Shown here: piece after piece, positions 56,640 through 64,000 of the stretch
How the letters are laid out: every line of letters begins with the position of its first letter
How positions within the stretch are numbered: the stretch's first letter is position 1
Origin: Roseobacter sp.
GTDB lineage: Bacteria; Pseudomonadota; Alphaproteobacteria; Rhodobacterales; Rhodobacteraceae
DNA: 64,000 nt
Assembly: GCA_024636495.1 (NCBI GenBank)
Contig: JAGXGZ010000061.1
Span: 1-64,000, forward strand
Direction: 5' to 3'
The notes under the pieces: model-generated
The model's database searches: none
The model's input: only the letters and a program-made list of their open reading frames with translations
Told to the model about the DNA's origin: nothing
Program-made: the position numbers and the translations under genes

Positions 56640-56715
56640 GCCCCTATAGCTCAGCTGGTAGAGCAATTGATTTGTAATCAATAGGTCCGCGGTTCGAGTC
56701 CGTGTGGGGGCACCA
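56640..56715 (+). tRNA. tRNA-Thr (anticodon TGT)
   Basis: A 76-bp cloverleaf. Acceptor stem GCCCCTA pairs with TGGGGGC (last base 56711), discriminator A is 56712, and CCA is encoded at 56713-56715. The anticodon loop TTTGTAA gives TGT. The T-loop is GGTTCGAGTCC. The gene marks the left edge of the integrated element. Confidence 0.95.
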
Positions 56716-56722
56716 TAAATTC
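56690..56722 (+). other. Candidate attL: 3' end of tRNA-Thr
   Basis: The tRNA 3' end CGTGTGGGGGCACCATAAATT is partly repeated at 63648-63667 (CGTGTGGGCACCACTAAATT). Tyrosine integrases commonly use the 3' end of tRNA genes. The repeat is imperfect (two bases missing in the run of G, one extra C), so the right site is either degenerate or older. Confidence 0.45.
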
Positions 56723-56835
56723 TTCAAAATTCGCTTAATAAACAATGCGTTAGAAGTCTTTGTGCTGCCTTCAAGGTGACACAAAGGGTAACGCATATGT
56801 CCGTTGTAGTCTTAGAATTCGGAGCCTTGATCATC

Positions 56836-58299
56836 ATGGCCAAGTACATTTTCCAAAAGAACGCTAGCGGTCCTTGGTACTTCAGACGAAGAATCCCTGA
56901 TGATCTACGAAAGCATTATCCAGCCAAGAAAAATGGTTACCTGATCTTCTCTCTTCAGACCAAAGACGCCAGCAAGGCAGCGCAGGTAGCAAACCGACAA
57001 TCTTTGGAGCAAGACGCCCTTTGGGCAAGCCTTCGTGATGGCTCAGTGTCTGAGGGACCAGAGTTGGTAAGGGCAGCTAACGCACTTTTGGGGTCTTTTG
57101 GCATCAAGGCGGGCCAATATGCCGAATACCAGAAAGCAAAGCTTGAGCCTGAGAGGTTCATGGAAGAGTTGCGATATCAGGCTGATGCCAGAGAGCTAGT
57201 CCACAACACAGTAGACTGGGCCGATGACCTGCCACCACTGCATCGATTAGCGGCAGACCTATACTACGGGAAGAAAGAGCCTTTCTTTCTTTCAGCGGCA
57301 ATTACCGAGTTTCAGGAGCTGAAGGGCGAAGACCCGAGTTCTAAAGGCGGAAAGCTCAGGCGAAGCGTAGTCTCTGGGTTCATTGCCCAATTCGGTGATC
57401 TGCCTATCGATCTGTACACCAGAGAAAGTGCGAATGGGTTTGTTAAGTTTCTGACTGACAAGGGCAATAAGACGGCCACCATCAAAAGGCGTCTGAATTC
57501 GATAAGACCAGTTTTCAGTCAGATGTCCCGTGAAAGGGAATTGGACGATAAGAAGATCTTTGAAGCCGTTAACATTCCTAATGAAGGGGAAGACCAACGT
57601 GAACGACTACCATTCTCGGCAACTGAAATTGGCTTGATACAAAAGGCGTGTCTGGAAAAAGATGATGACCTTAGGTGGCTTGTTGGGGTACTTTGCGACA
57701 CTGGACTGCGATTGGCTGAGGCCGTTGGTCTTAAGGAGGAGGACGTATTTCTTGACGTGCCAGATCCTTACATTTCAGTCCGACCCAATGAAGCCAGACG
57801 TTTGAAAACCAAAGGGTCAGAGCGCAACGTGCCACTGGTTGGGGTTTCCTTATGGGCCATAAAGAGAGCAAAGACCAAAGCATCTAACGGGTTCATGTTC
57901 CCCAGATACATCGACTTTTCCGAGGAGGTTTTGGCGAACAAGAGCACCCACGCTTCAAACGCTTTGGCTAAATGGCTCAGAACGCTGCAGATCGCTGACA
58001 GCAAGCAGAAGAGCTGCCATTCATTCAGGCACAGCGTTCAAGATCGGCTTCGCGACGTCCAGACCCCTGAAGAGTTGCGAAACGCCATCTGTGGTTGGAC
58101 CAACAAAGGAATAGGGGAGGGCTATGGCAAGGGCTACACGGTCACCGTTCTAGCAGAGCATATGAAGCGTATTATAATCCCTGAAGCTGTTGGCTGTCGA
58201 GCGTCAAATCTACAAAAATGCGAACGCGATCCGTGCCGTGATCAAAGACGCTTTTACCCGCGCCGATCTGCCAGCCTTCACCCCTCACGCCTTCCGTAA
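56836..58299 (+). CDS. Tyrosine-family integrase, probably fused at its 3' end to a fragment of another
   Basis: A 487-residue protein starting at ATG 56836. The N-terminal domain YIFQKNASGPWYFRRRIPDDL is the SAM-like arm-binding module of phage integrases. Catalytic-domain landmarks are LCDTGLRLAEAVGL (first Arg), HSFRHS (His and second Arg) and GYGKGY (Tyr). After VLAEHMKRI, where the family usually ends, the frame runs about 35 codons through foreign sequence read out of frame from the next fragment. Its position beside tRNA-Thr and AT-richer composition mark it as mobile. Confidence 0.82.
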   Translation: MAKYIFQKNASGPWYFRRRIPDDLRKHYPAKKNGYLIFSLQTKDASKAAQVANRQSLEQDALWASLRDGSVSEGPELVRAANALLGSFGIKAGQYAEYQKAKLEPERFMEELRYQADARELVHNTVDWADDLPPLHRLAADLYYGKKEPFFLSAAITEFQELKGEDPSSKGGKLRRSVVSGFIAQFGDLPIDLYTRESANGFVKFLTDKGNKTATIKRRLNSIRPVFSQMSRERELDDKKIFEAVNIPNEGEDQRERLPFSATEIGLIQKACLEKDDDLRWLVGVLCDTGLRLAEAVGLKEEDVFLDVPDPYISVRPNEARRLKTKGSERNVPLVGVSLWAIKRAKTKASNGFMFPRYIDFSEEVLANKSTHASNALAKWLRTLQIADSKQKSCHSFRHSVQDRLRDVQTPEELRNAICGWTNKGIGEGYGKGYTVTVLAEHMKRIIIPEAVGCRASNLQKCERDPCRDQRRFYPRRSASLHPSRLP

Positions 58300-58450
58300 A
58301 ACCTTGGTGAAATGGGCCGATATCCACTACCCCGGACGTGAGGCGTTCAAGGCATTCTCTCAGAACATCGGTCATACCAGCGTGGTGACGACGATCAGCG
58401 CCTATTGCCCGGTGTCGCTGGAACAGCAAAAGAAATTGATCAAAGGTTAG
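58190..58450 (+). pseudogene. C-terminal fragment of a second tyrosine integrase
   Basis: The frame encodes AFTPHAFRKTLVKWADIHY, then FSQNIGHTSVVTTISAYCPV, that is the H-x-x-R, G-H-x-S and catalytic Tyr of a tyrosine recombinase, but nothing before them. It overlaps the end of the previous integrase gene in another frame. It is a remnant of an integrase joined here by a deletion. Confidence 0.75.
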
Positions 58451-58515
58451 ACTGGCGAATAGACTTTCCCTCTTGCGTGTAGCAAGGCAAGGTCTGCCAA
58501 AATGAAAGAATATCC

Positions 58516-59967
58516 ATGTTCGAACAAACGTTCAAAAACCTCGATGACATCATGTTTCAGGAACCGGGCTGCAATTCGGAATTGGACTATGCCGAACAAT
58601 CGTCTTGGATGCTCTTTCTGAAATACCTCGACGATCTCGAAGTCGAACGCGAAGCCGAAGCCTTGATGGAGGGCAAACCCTTCCTGCCACTATTCGAAGC
58701 CCAATATCGCTGGTCCGCTTGGGCTGCGCCCAAATTGGCGGACGGCAAGCCTGATCTGGACAAAATGCGGATCGGTCAAGATTTGGTCGATTTCGTCAAC
58801 AACGACCTGATGGCCTATCTGCGCCGATTTGGGCAATCCGCCACCGATCTGAACTCCATCCAAGCCAAGATCGGTGCGATCTTTGGCGAGGTGCGCAACA
58901 AGTTTGGCAACGGCTACATGCTGCGCGAGGCGCTGGACAAGATCGACCAACTCAATTTCGGCACCCAGAACCAAAAATCCGAACTGTCCGACCTCTATGA
59001 AACCCGGATCAAGAACATGGGCAACGCGGGGCGCAACGGGGGCCAATACTATACCCCCCGTCCACTGATCCGCGCCATGATCAAGGTGATCGACCCCCAG
59101 CTAGGCGAGACGATCTATGACCCCGCTGCTGGGTCCGCTGGCTTTCTGTGCGAGGCTTTTGAATACCTTAAGGGCAAAGCCAACAACCCAAACGACCGCC
59201 AAACCCTGCAAAACCGCACCTTCTATGCCAAGGAACAGGCCCCGCTGGCCTATGTGATCGGGCTGATGAACATGATCCTGCACGGGATAGAGGCCCCCAA
59301 CTATATACGCACCGACACCCTGTCTGAACGCATCGCGGATATCGAGGAAAAGGACCGCTACGACATCATCCTCGCCAATCCGCCCTTTGGCACGAACAAG
59401 AATAAGCAACTGCAACTGAACTTTCCGGTCAAATCGTCCGAATCCGCCTATATGTTCATGCAGCATTTTATTGAATCGCTCAAAGGGGGCGGGCGCGCGG
59501 CAGTTGTCATCAAGAACACCTTTCTGTCGAACACTGATGGCGCGTCCATTGCCCTGCGCCGTCAACTGCTGAACGACTGCGCGCTGCATACGATCCTTGA
59601 TTGCCCCGGTGGCACCTTTCTGGGGGCGGGCGTCAAAACCGTAGTGCTGTTCTTTGAGCGTGGACGCGAGACGCGGGACATCTGGTACTACCAGCTTGAT
59701 CCGGGGCGCAACATGGGCAAGACCAACCCGCTGAACGACAAGGATCTGGCAGAGTTCGTGAACATGCAGCGCGTCCGTGCCTTGGGCGACAAGGCGTGGC
59801 TGGTCAAGGTGGGCGATCTGGACGACACGACCTGTGATCTGTCCGTCAAGAACCCCAACGCGCCCGAAGAAGCGCCGCTGCGCGATCCGGCAGAGATCAT
59901 CGCCGATATGCTGGCTCGTGATGCCGAGACCGCCGAGATTTTGGAAAACATCCGGGGGATGCTGTGA
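58516..59967 (+). CDS. hsdM: HsdM, type I restriction-modification methyltransferase
   Basis: A 483-residue N6-adenine methyltransferase. SAM-binding motif DPAAGSAGFL is at residues 202-211 and the catalytic NPPF at 288-291. The N-terminal helical domain (FEQTFKNLDDIMF) binds HsdS. GGQYYTPRPLIRAMI precedes the catalytic fold. The last codons overlap hsdS. Complete and apparently functional. Confidence 0.95.
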   Translation: MFEQTFKNLDDIMFQEPGCNSELDYAEQSSWMLFLKYLDDLEVEREAEALMEGKPFLPLFEAQYRWSAWAAPKLADGKPDLDKMRIGQDLVDFVNNDLMAYLRRFGQSATDLNSIQAKIGAIFGEVRNKFGNGYMLREALDKIDQLNFGTQNQKSELSDLYETRIKNMGNAGRNGGQYYTPRPLIRAMIKVIDPQLGETIYDPAAGSAGFLCEAFEYLKGKANNPNDRQTLQNRTFYAKEQAPLAYVIGLMNMILHGIEAPNYIRTDTLSERIADIEEKDRYDIILANPPFGTNKNKQLQLNFPVKSSESAYMFMQHFIESLKGGGRAAVVIKNTFLSNTDGASIALRRQLLNDCALHTILDCPGGTFLGAGVKTVVLFFERGRETRDIWYYQLDPGRNMGKTNPLNDKDLAEFVNMQRVRALGDKAWLVKVGDLDDTTCDLSVKNPNAPEEAPLRDPAEIIADMLARDAETAEILENIRGML

Positions 59968-61151
59968 AGGCGGGGTGGGAGGTTAAGGCGCTTGGGGAAT
60001 TTGCAAAGACTGGATCAGGCGGTACACCTACAAAAGGAAAATCGGAATTTTACCACGGCGGTACGATTCCTTGGTTGATGAGTGGCGAGGTTGCTAACTC
60101 AAACATCGTTAAAGCTACCAAGTTCATTACCGAACAGGGCCTAGCAGGTTCATCCGCCAAGATTTTTCCTGAAAACTCAGTTTTGATCGCCATGTATGGC
60201 GCGACTGCTGGCCAAGTGGGGATATTGCGGTTTGAGGCGTCAACCAATCAAGCAGTCTGCGCAGTTCTGCCATGCGAGCATCATGTTCCAGAGTTTCTAT
60301 ATTATTATCTACTTGGCACGAAATCCGTCTTGGTTTCACAGGCTGTAGGCAATGCTCAGCCCAATATCTCGCAAGCTAAAATCAAAGCACTACAAATCCC
60401 CCTCCCGCCCCTCGATGAGCAAAAGCGGATTGTTGCGGTTTTGGATGCGGCGTTTGAGGGCCTCAGCCGCGCCCGCACCCACGTCGAAACCAACCTCCAA
60501 AACGCGCGGGAGTTGTTTCAGAGTGAAGCTGAACACATGTTCTCTTCAGGTTTAAAACGGTGGCCTAAGCTTGAACTGGTCGATGCGACCGATATCATAA
60601 CCTGCGGTGTGGCAAAGCGGCCTGACTACCACGCGACAGGAGTCCCCTTTCTTTCAGCGAAAAACGTAAAAAAGGGTCACATCGTTTGGGGCGACTACAA
60701 GTTCGTTTCTCAGGCTGATCACGAGATACTTACAAAGTATAATAAACCCCGTCGAGGTGACGTCCTCTACACAAGGGTCGGCAATTTTTGAGAAGCAGCC
60801 GTTGTTGACACCGATGATGAGTTTAGCATTTTTGTGAGTTTAACCCTCATGAGGCCCAAAGAAATTCTTAGGAGCGAGTTTCTAAAAATGTACTTGAATT
60901 CTGCGACTGTGAAAAAGATTGCTCAGAGCAGCGTATCCAGTTCTGGTGTAGGGAACCTTAATGTCGGTACAGTCCGCAAGTTTCCGATATATCTGCCTCC
61001 TTTAGAAACCCAAGATGAACTAATCGAAAAGCTTAACGGAATATGGCAGCATGTGAAGGAACTTTCAGCGTCGTATGCAATCAAACTCCAAGACCTAGAC
61101 GACCTGCGCCAATCTCTTTTGCAAAAAGCCTTTGCTGGGGAATTGACCTGA
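59964..61151 (+). pseudogene. hsdS: HsdS specificity subunit, interrupted by one in-frame TGA
   Basis: The frame starts 4 bp inside hsdM and would encode 396 residues but has TGA at 60789-60791, between RVGNF and EAAVVDTDDEF, with no shift in frame. Homologous proteins have glycine at this point, so GGA to TGA is a likely single change. Before the stop are target-recognition domain 1 (residues 1-150) and the central conserved helix (PPLDEQKRIVAVLDAAFEGL); after it lie most of domain 2 and the second repeat (ETQDELIEKL...LRQSLLQKAFAGEL). A 275-residue half-subunit could still be made; half-size HsdS proteins are known to dimerise and give altered specificity. Confidence 0.85.
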
Positions 61152-61197
61152 TGCGTCTTTCGCTTGTGGCTTGACGAAATCCGTCTAATCTCTGCCT

Positions 61198-63561
61198 ATG
61201 GTTGACTATTCTCAAATCCATTCAGAGTTGATCCCGTCCGAGACTGAGGCTGACACCCGCGCGCGGCGGATTGATCCGGCGTTGCGGGATGCAGGCTGGG
61301 ATGTTGTGAAAGCAACGCGGATCGACCGCGAAGAGATCGCCAAGGGCCGCATCACCGCCACCGGGCAGCGCGAAAACCCGATGAACTGCGACTATGTCCT
61401 GACCTACCGCGACCAAAAGCTGGCCACGCTGGAAGCCAAGCGGGCAGGGATCAAAGCCGCCGAAGGTGTCGCCCAAGCCAAAGAATACGCCCGCCGCCTG
61501 AACGCCCGCTTTGCCTATGCCAGCAACGGCCTGACATGGTACGAGATCGACACGGTTACAGGCGCAGAGCGTGACATCGCAGGCCCGCCCACACCCGACG
61601 ATCTGTGGTCCCGCACCTACGAGGCTGAAAACGAGTGGCGCAACCGCTTTGGCGCGATCCCCTTCGAGAAAGGCGGTGGCAAGTGGCAGCCGCGCTACTA
61701 CCAGCACAACGCGATCAACGCAGCACTTGAAGCCATCGCCAAGGGCGAACAACGCATCCTGCTGACCCTCGCCACCGGCACTGGCAAAACCGGGATCGCG
61801 TTTCAGCTATGTTGGAAGCTGTTCCACGCTAAATGGAACTTAAGCGGCAAGCCCACCCGACGCCCGCGTATCCTGTTCCTTGCTGATCGCAACATTCTGG
61901 CCAGCCAAGCCTATAATTCGTTCGGGGCCTTTGAGGATGGCGCGCGGGTCCGCGTGAACCCCAAAGAGATTACCAAGCGCGGGGGAATGCCGCAAAACGC
62001 CTCAATCTTTTTCACGATCTTCCAGACCCTGACGACCGAACAAGGCGGCAAGCTGGGGTATGAGCATTATGATCGCGATTTCTTTGATTTCATCATAATC
62101 GACGAATGCCATCGGGGCGGAGCGAACGCCGAAAGCTCATGGCGTGACATTCTGGAATATTTCGAACCCGCCGTGCAGCTTGGTTTGACGGCAACGCCCA
62201 AGCGCGATGACAACACTGACACTTATGAGTATTTTGGCAAACCCGTTTACACCTATTCCCTGCGCGAAGGGATCGAAGACGGCTATCTGACCCCGTTCCG
62301 TGTCCGTCAGTTCGCGTCATCTTTGGATGTCTACGAGTTCGACGGCAAAGACGAGGTTTTGACGGGAGAGATCGAAGATGGTGACGCCTTTACAGAATCG
62401 GACTTCAATCGAAAGATAGAGATCAAAGAGTGGGAGTTGCACCGTGTCCGGACGTTCCTGAGCGAAATAAACCTCAAAGAAAAAACCATTGTGTTTTGTG
62501 CGTCGCAGGCCCATGCCGCGTTTATCCGGGATCTTATCAATCAAGAAGTTCCGTCGACCGAGCCAAACTATTGCGTCCGAGTCACCGCTGAAGACGGTGC
62601 AGGGGGCGAAACGTTCCTCGAGCTGTTCCAGCAAAACAGCCGCACGATCCCAACGATCCTGACAACATCACAAAAGCTTTCGACGGGGGTAGATGCGAAG
62701 AACGTCCGCAACATTGTGCTGATGCGTCCTGTCAATTCGATGATCGAGTTCAAGCAGATCATCGGGCGGGGCACACGGACCTTTGAGGGCAAAAACTATT
62801 TCACGGTCTATGACTTCGTAAAAGCGCACGAAAAGTTCGACGATCCGCAATGGGATGGTGATCCTGCTGATATCATCATTGATCCACCGGGCGAGCCTAA
62901 AGGGCCAAGAGGGCCGAAACCCGTGGAAGGGGAGGGTGATCCGCCGGGTGGTGGAGGATCTGATGATCCAACCGTGCCAGCGCCTCCAATGATCGAGGTC
63001 AAGCTAGCTGATGGTCATATCGTTAATATCGCTGCGACCACTTTCTGGGGGCCTGATGGAAAGCCAATCAGTTCCAGGCAATTTATCGAACGGCTGTTTG
63101 GCGATTTGCCATCGTTATTCACGGATGAAGAAGATCTACTTGCGCAATGGAGTGATCCTGACACTCGCAAGGCGCTCTTGGAGCGCTTGGCGGAACGCAG
63201 CTATGATGCTTCAATCCTGAATGAGGTACTAAAGGCGATGAATGCAGAGGCGTCAGACATCTTCGACGTTTTGGCTTGTATTGCATATGACAGAAACATG
63301 AAAACTCGCCAATATCGTGCAGATGTTGGCCGTCGTCGCATCGAAGATCAATTCGATCCGAAGATGATCGCGTTTCTTGATTATGTCTTGGAAAGCTACG
63401 TCCAACATGGCGCAGAGAACTTGGATCGTTCAAAGTTGTCGGATTACGTTAAACTGAAGTATGGGACCGCCGCCGAATGCGCCGCTGACTTAGGTGGAAT
63501 GCAAGGTGTCGTGAACGGATTCATAGGCTTTCAGAGGCATCTATATGCCCCTTCAAATTAG
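61198..63561 (+). CDS. hsdR: HsdR, type I restriction endonuclease subunit
   Basis: A 787-residue protein. The nuclease domain comes first: D65 in NCDYVLT, and E79-x-K81 in LEAKRAG. Next is the translocase: Walker A ATGTGKT (192-198), DECH (302-305), GLTATPKRDD and a late GRGTR motif. A Pro/Gly-rich linker (about 560-600) leads to a C-terminal helical domain that binds HsdM. Complete, so restriction activity depends on whether HsdS works. Confidence 0.95.
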   Translation: MVDYSQIHSELIPSETEADTRARRIDPALRDAGWDVVKATRIDREEIAKGRITATGQRENPMNCDYVLTYRDQKLATLEAKRAGIKAAEGVAQAKEYARRLNARFAYASNGLTWYEIDTVTGAERDIAGPPTPDDLWSRTYEAENEWRNRFGAIPFEKGGGKWQPRYYQHNAINAALEAIAKGEQRILLTLATGTGKTGIAFQLCWKLFHAKWNLSGKPTRRPRILFLADRNILASQAYNSFGAFEDGARVRVNPKEITKRGGMPQNASIFFTIFQTLTTEQGGKLGYEHYDRDFFDFIIIDECHRGGANAESSWRDILEYFEPAVQLGLTATPKRDDNTDTYEYFGKPVYTYSLREGIEDGYLTPFRVRQFASSLDVYEFDGKDEVLTGEIEDGDAFTESDFNRKIEIKEWELHRVRTFLSEINLKEKTIVFCASQAHAAFIRDLINQEVPSTEPNYCVRVTAEDGAGGETFLELFQQNSRTIPTILTTSQKLSTGVDAKNVRNIVLMRPVNSMIEFKQIIGRGTRTFEGKNYFTVYDFVKAHEKFDDPQWDGDPADIIIDPPGEPKGPRGPKPVEGEGDPPGGGGSDDPTVPAPPMIEVKLADGHIVNIAATTFWGPDGKPISSRQFIERLFGDLPSLFTDEEDLLAQWSDPDTRKALLERLAERSYDASILNEVLKAMNAEASDIFDVLACIAYDRNMKTRQYRADVGRRRIEDQFDPKMIAFLDYVLESYVQHGAENLDRSKLSDYVKLKYGTAAECAADLGGMQGVVNGFIGFQRHLYAPSN

Positions 63562-63647
63562 GGTTTGGGGGTATCGTTGGGGGTACTTTAGATAACCGAA
63601 TTTAAATAATATATATATATCAGTATCTTGATGGTTGAGTGTGGGTT

Positions 63648-63667
63648 CGTGTGGGCACCACTAAATT
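63648..63667 (+). other. Candidate attR, degenerate copy of tRNA-Thr 3' end
   Basis: CGTGTGGGCACCACTAAATT matches the tRNA-Thr 3' end with flank, apart from a shortened G run and one inserted C. This supports an element spanning about 56715-63660 (roughly 7 kb) that carries integrase and hsdMSR. Confidence 0.45.
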
Positions 63668-63742
63668 TCCAGCAAGGTATTGATGTATAAGGGGTTTTTG
63701 GCCTGCTGCATCCTGTTCAGCCACACAAAGTGGGCTGAAGTG

Positions 63743-63928
63743 ATGCGGAACGTAACGGTCAAATACATCGGAAAGAACAAACCAACAGGTAGCTTTGCGT
63801 ATCGACGCTGGGTGCAAAAGGTTCTTGAGAGCTTGGTTTGCCAAAACGAATTTCTAAAAGTTCTGGGAAAGGCCCAAAGCGAAGCGGTCATGCACTATGG
63901 CCGGGAACATGAACCAATTGAGCCTTGA
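63743..63928 (+). pseudogene. N-terminal fragment of a tyrosine integrase
   Basis: The frame from ATG 63743 reads MRNVTVKYIGKNKPTGSFAYRRWV, then stops after 61 codons. It resembles the arm-binding start of integrases (YI-KN--TG--SYRR). It lies just outside the candidate attR, suggesting an older element at the same site. Alternatives: an unknown small protein. Confidence 0.45.
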
Positions 63929-64000
63929 AGACCGCAAGCCTTTGCGGTGATCAGTTTGCTTTATATTTAAAATATCTTTGCTTGAAATAATAAACGACTC

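Larger units (their letters stand above)
63562..64000. other. Right edge of the island; AT-rich, with attR-like repeat
   Basis: The 439 bp after hsdR include a (TA)n stretch (63608-63620), a partial copy of the tRNA 3' end (63648-63660) and an integrase-like remnant. No other gene is supported. Confidence 0.5.

Noticed and set aside
63608-63620. TA dinucleotide run
   Set aside because: Only about six units; AT-rich island edge rather than a functional repeat.

Overview
The window looks like the chromosome of a marine Rhodobacterales alphaproteobacterium of the Roseobacter type. This rests on the complete sox gene order (soxR-S, V-W-X-Y-Z-A-B-C-D-E-F), the choXWV genes, many Tat signals, and GC-rich codon use over most of the sequence. 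No name can be given from the sequence alone.

Region 1 (1-3095) holds the 3' end of an IS630-type transposase. It cuts into a large minus-strand gene that runs off the left edge of the window. That gene encodes a reductive dehalogenase fused to an FMN/NAD(P)H reductase, the soluble respiration-independent type known from BhbA and NpRdhA. Region 2 (3210-20814) is a sulfur-oxidation island. A P-loop kinase, soxT, soxR and soxS run leftwards; soxVWXYZABCDEF and a DUF302 gene run rightwards. Two periplasmic metallo-beta-lactamase-fold genes, a persulfide-dioxygenase-like gene and a SulP transporter follow. A 16-bp motif with CATA/TATG arms occurs in both divergent promoter regions and is a candidate SoxR operator.

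Region 3 (20920-29692) has an acyl-CoA synthetase-like gene and a ThDP enzyme, then leftward genes for an MscS channel, a glycosyltransferase, a methyltransferase and an ArsC/Spx-type protein. Region 4 (29786-34745) is dabA-dabB, an energy-coupled inorganic-carbon accumulation system, with a divergent LysR regulator. Next to sox this fits a mixotroph or lithoautotroph that gains energy from thiosulfate and collects bicarbonate. Region 5 (34885-39976) has a chimeric pseudogene and a compact five-gene cluster for surface-glycan or small-molecule decoration.

Region 6 (40005-52958) is housekeeping and stress-related: oxyR/katG, choXWV choline uptake, a long PLP decarboxylase, an S9 peptidase, and a FIST sensor followed by a class III nucleotide cyclase. 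Region 7 (52948-56510) carries a DUF4331 gene, a decayed ABC/cNMP-domain gene and an unrecognised sulfotransferase-like gene. Region 8 (56640-64000) is an island at a tRNA-Thr(TGT) gene with a tyrosine integrase, integrase scraps and a type I restriction-modification locus whose hsdS is broken by one in-frame stop. The strongest points for a second look are the fused dehalogenase, the shared sox operator, the FIST-cyclase pair and the interrupted hsdS.
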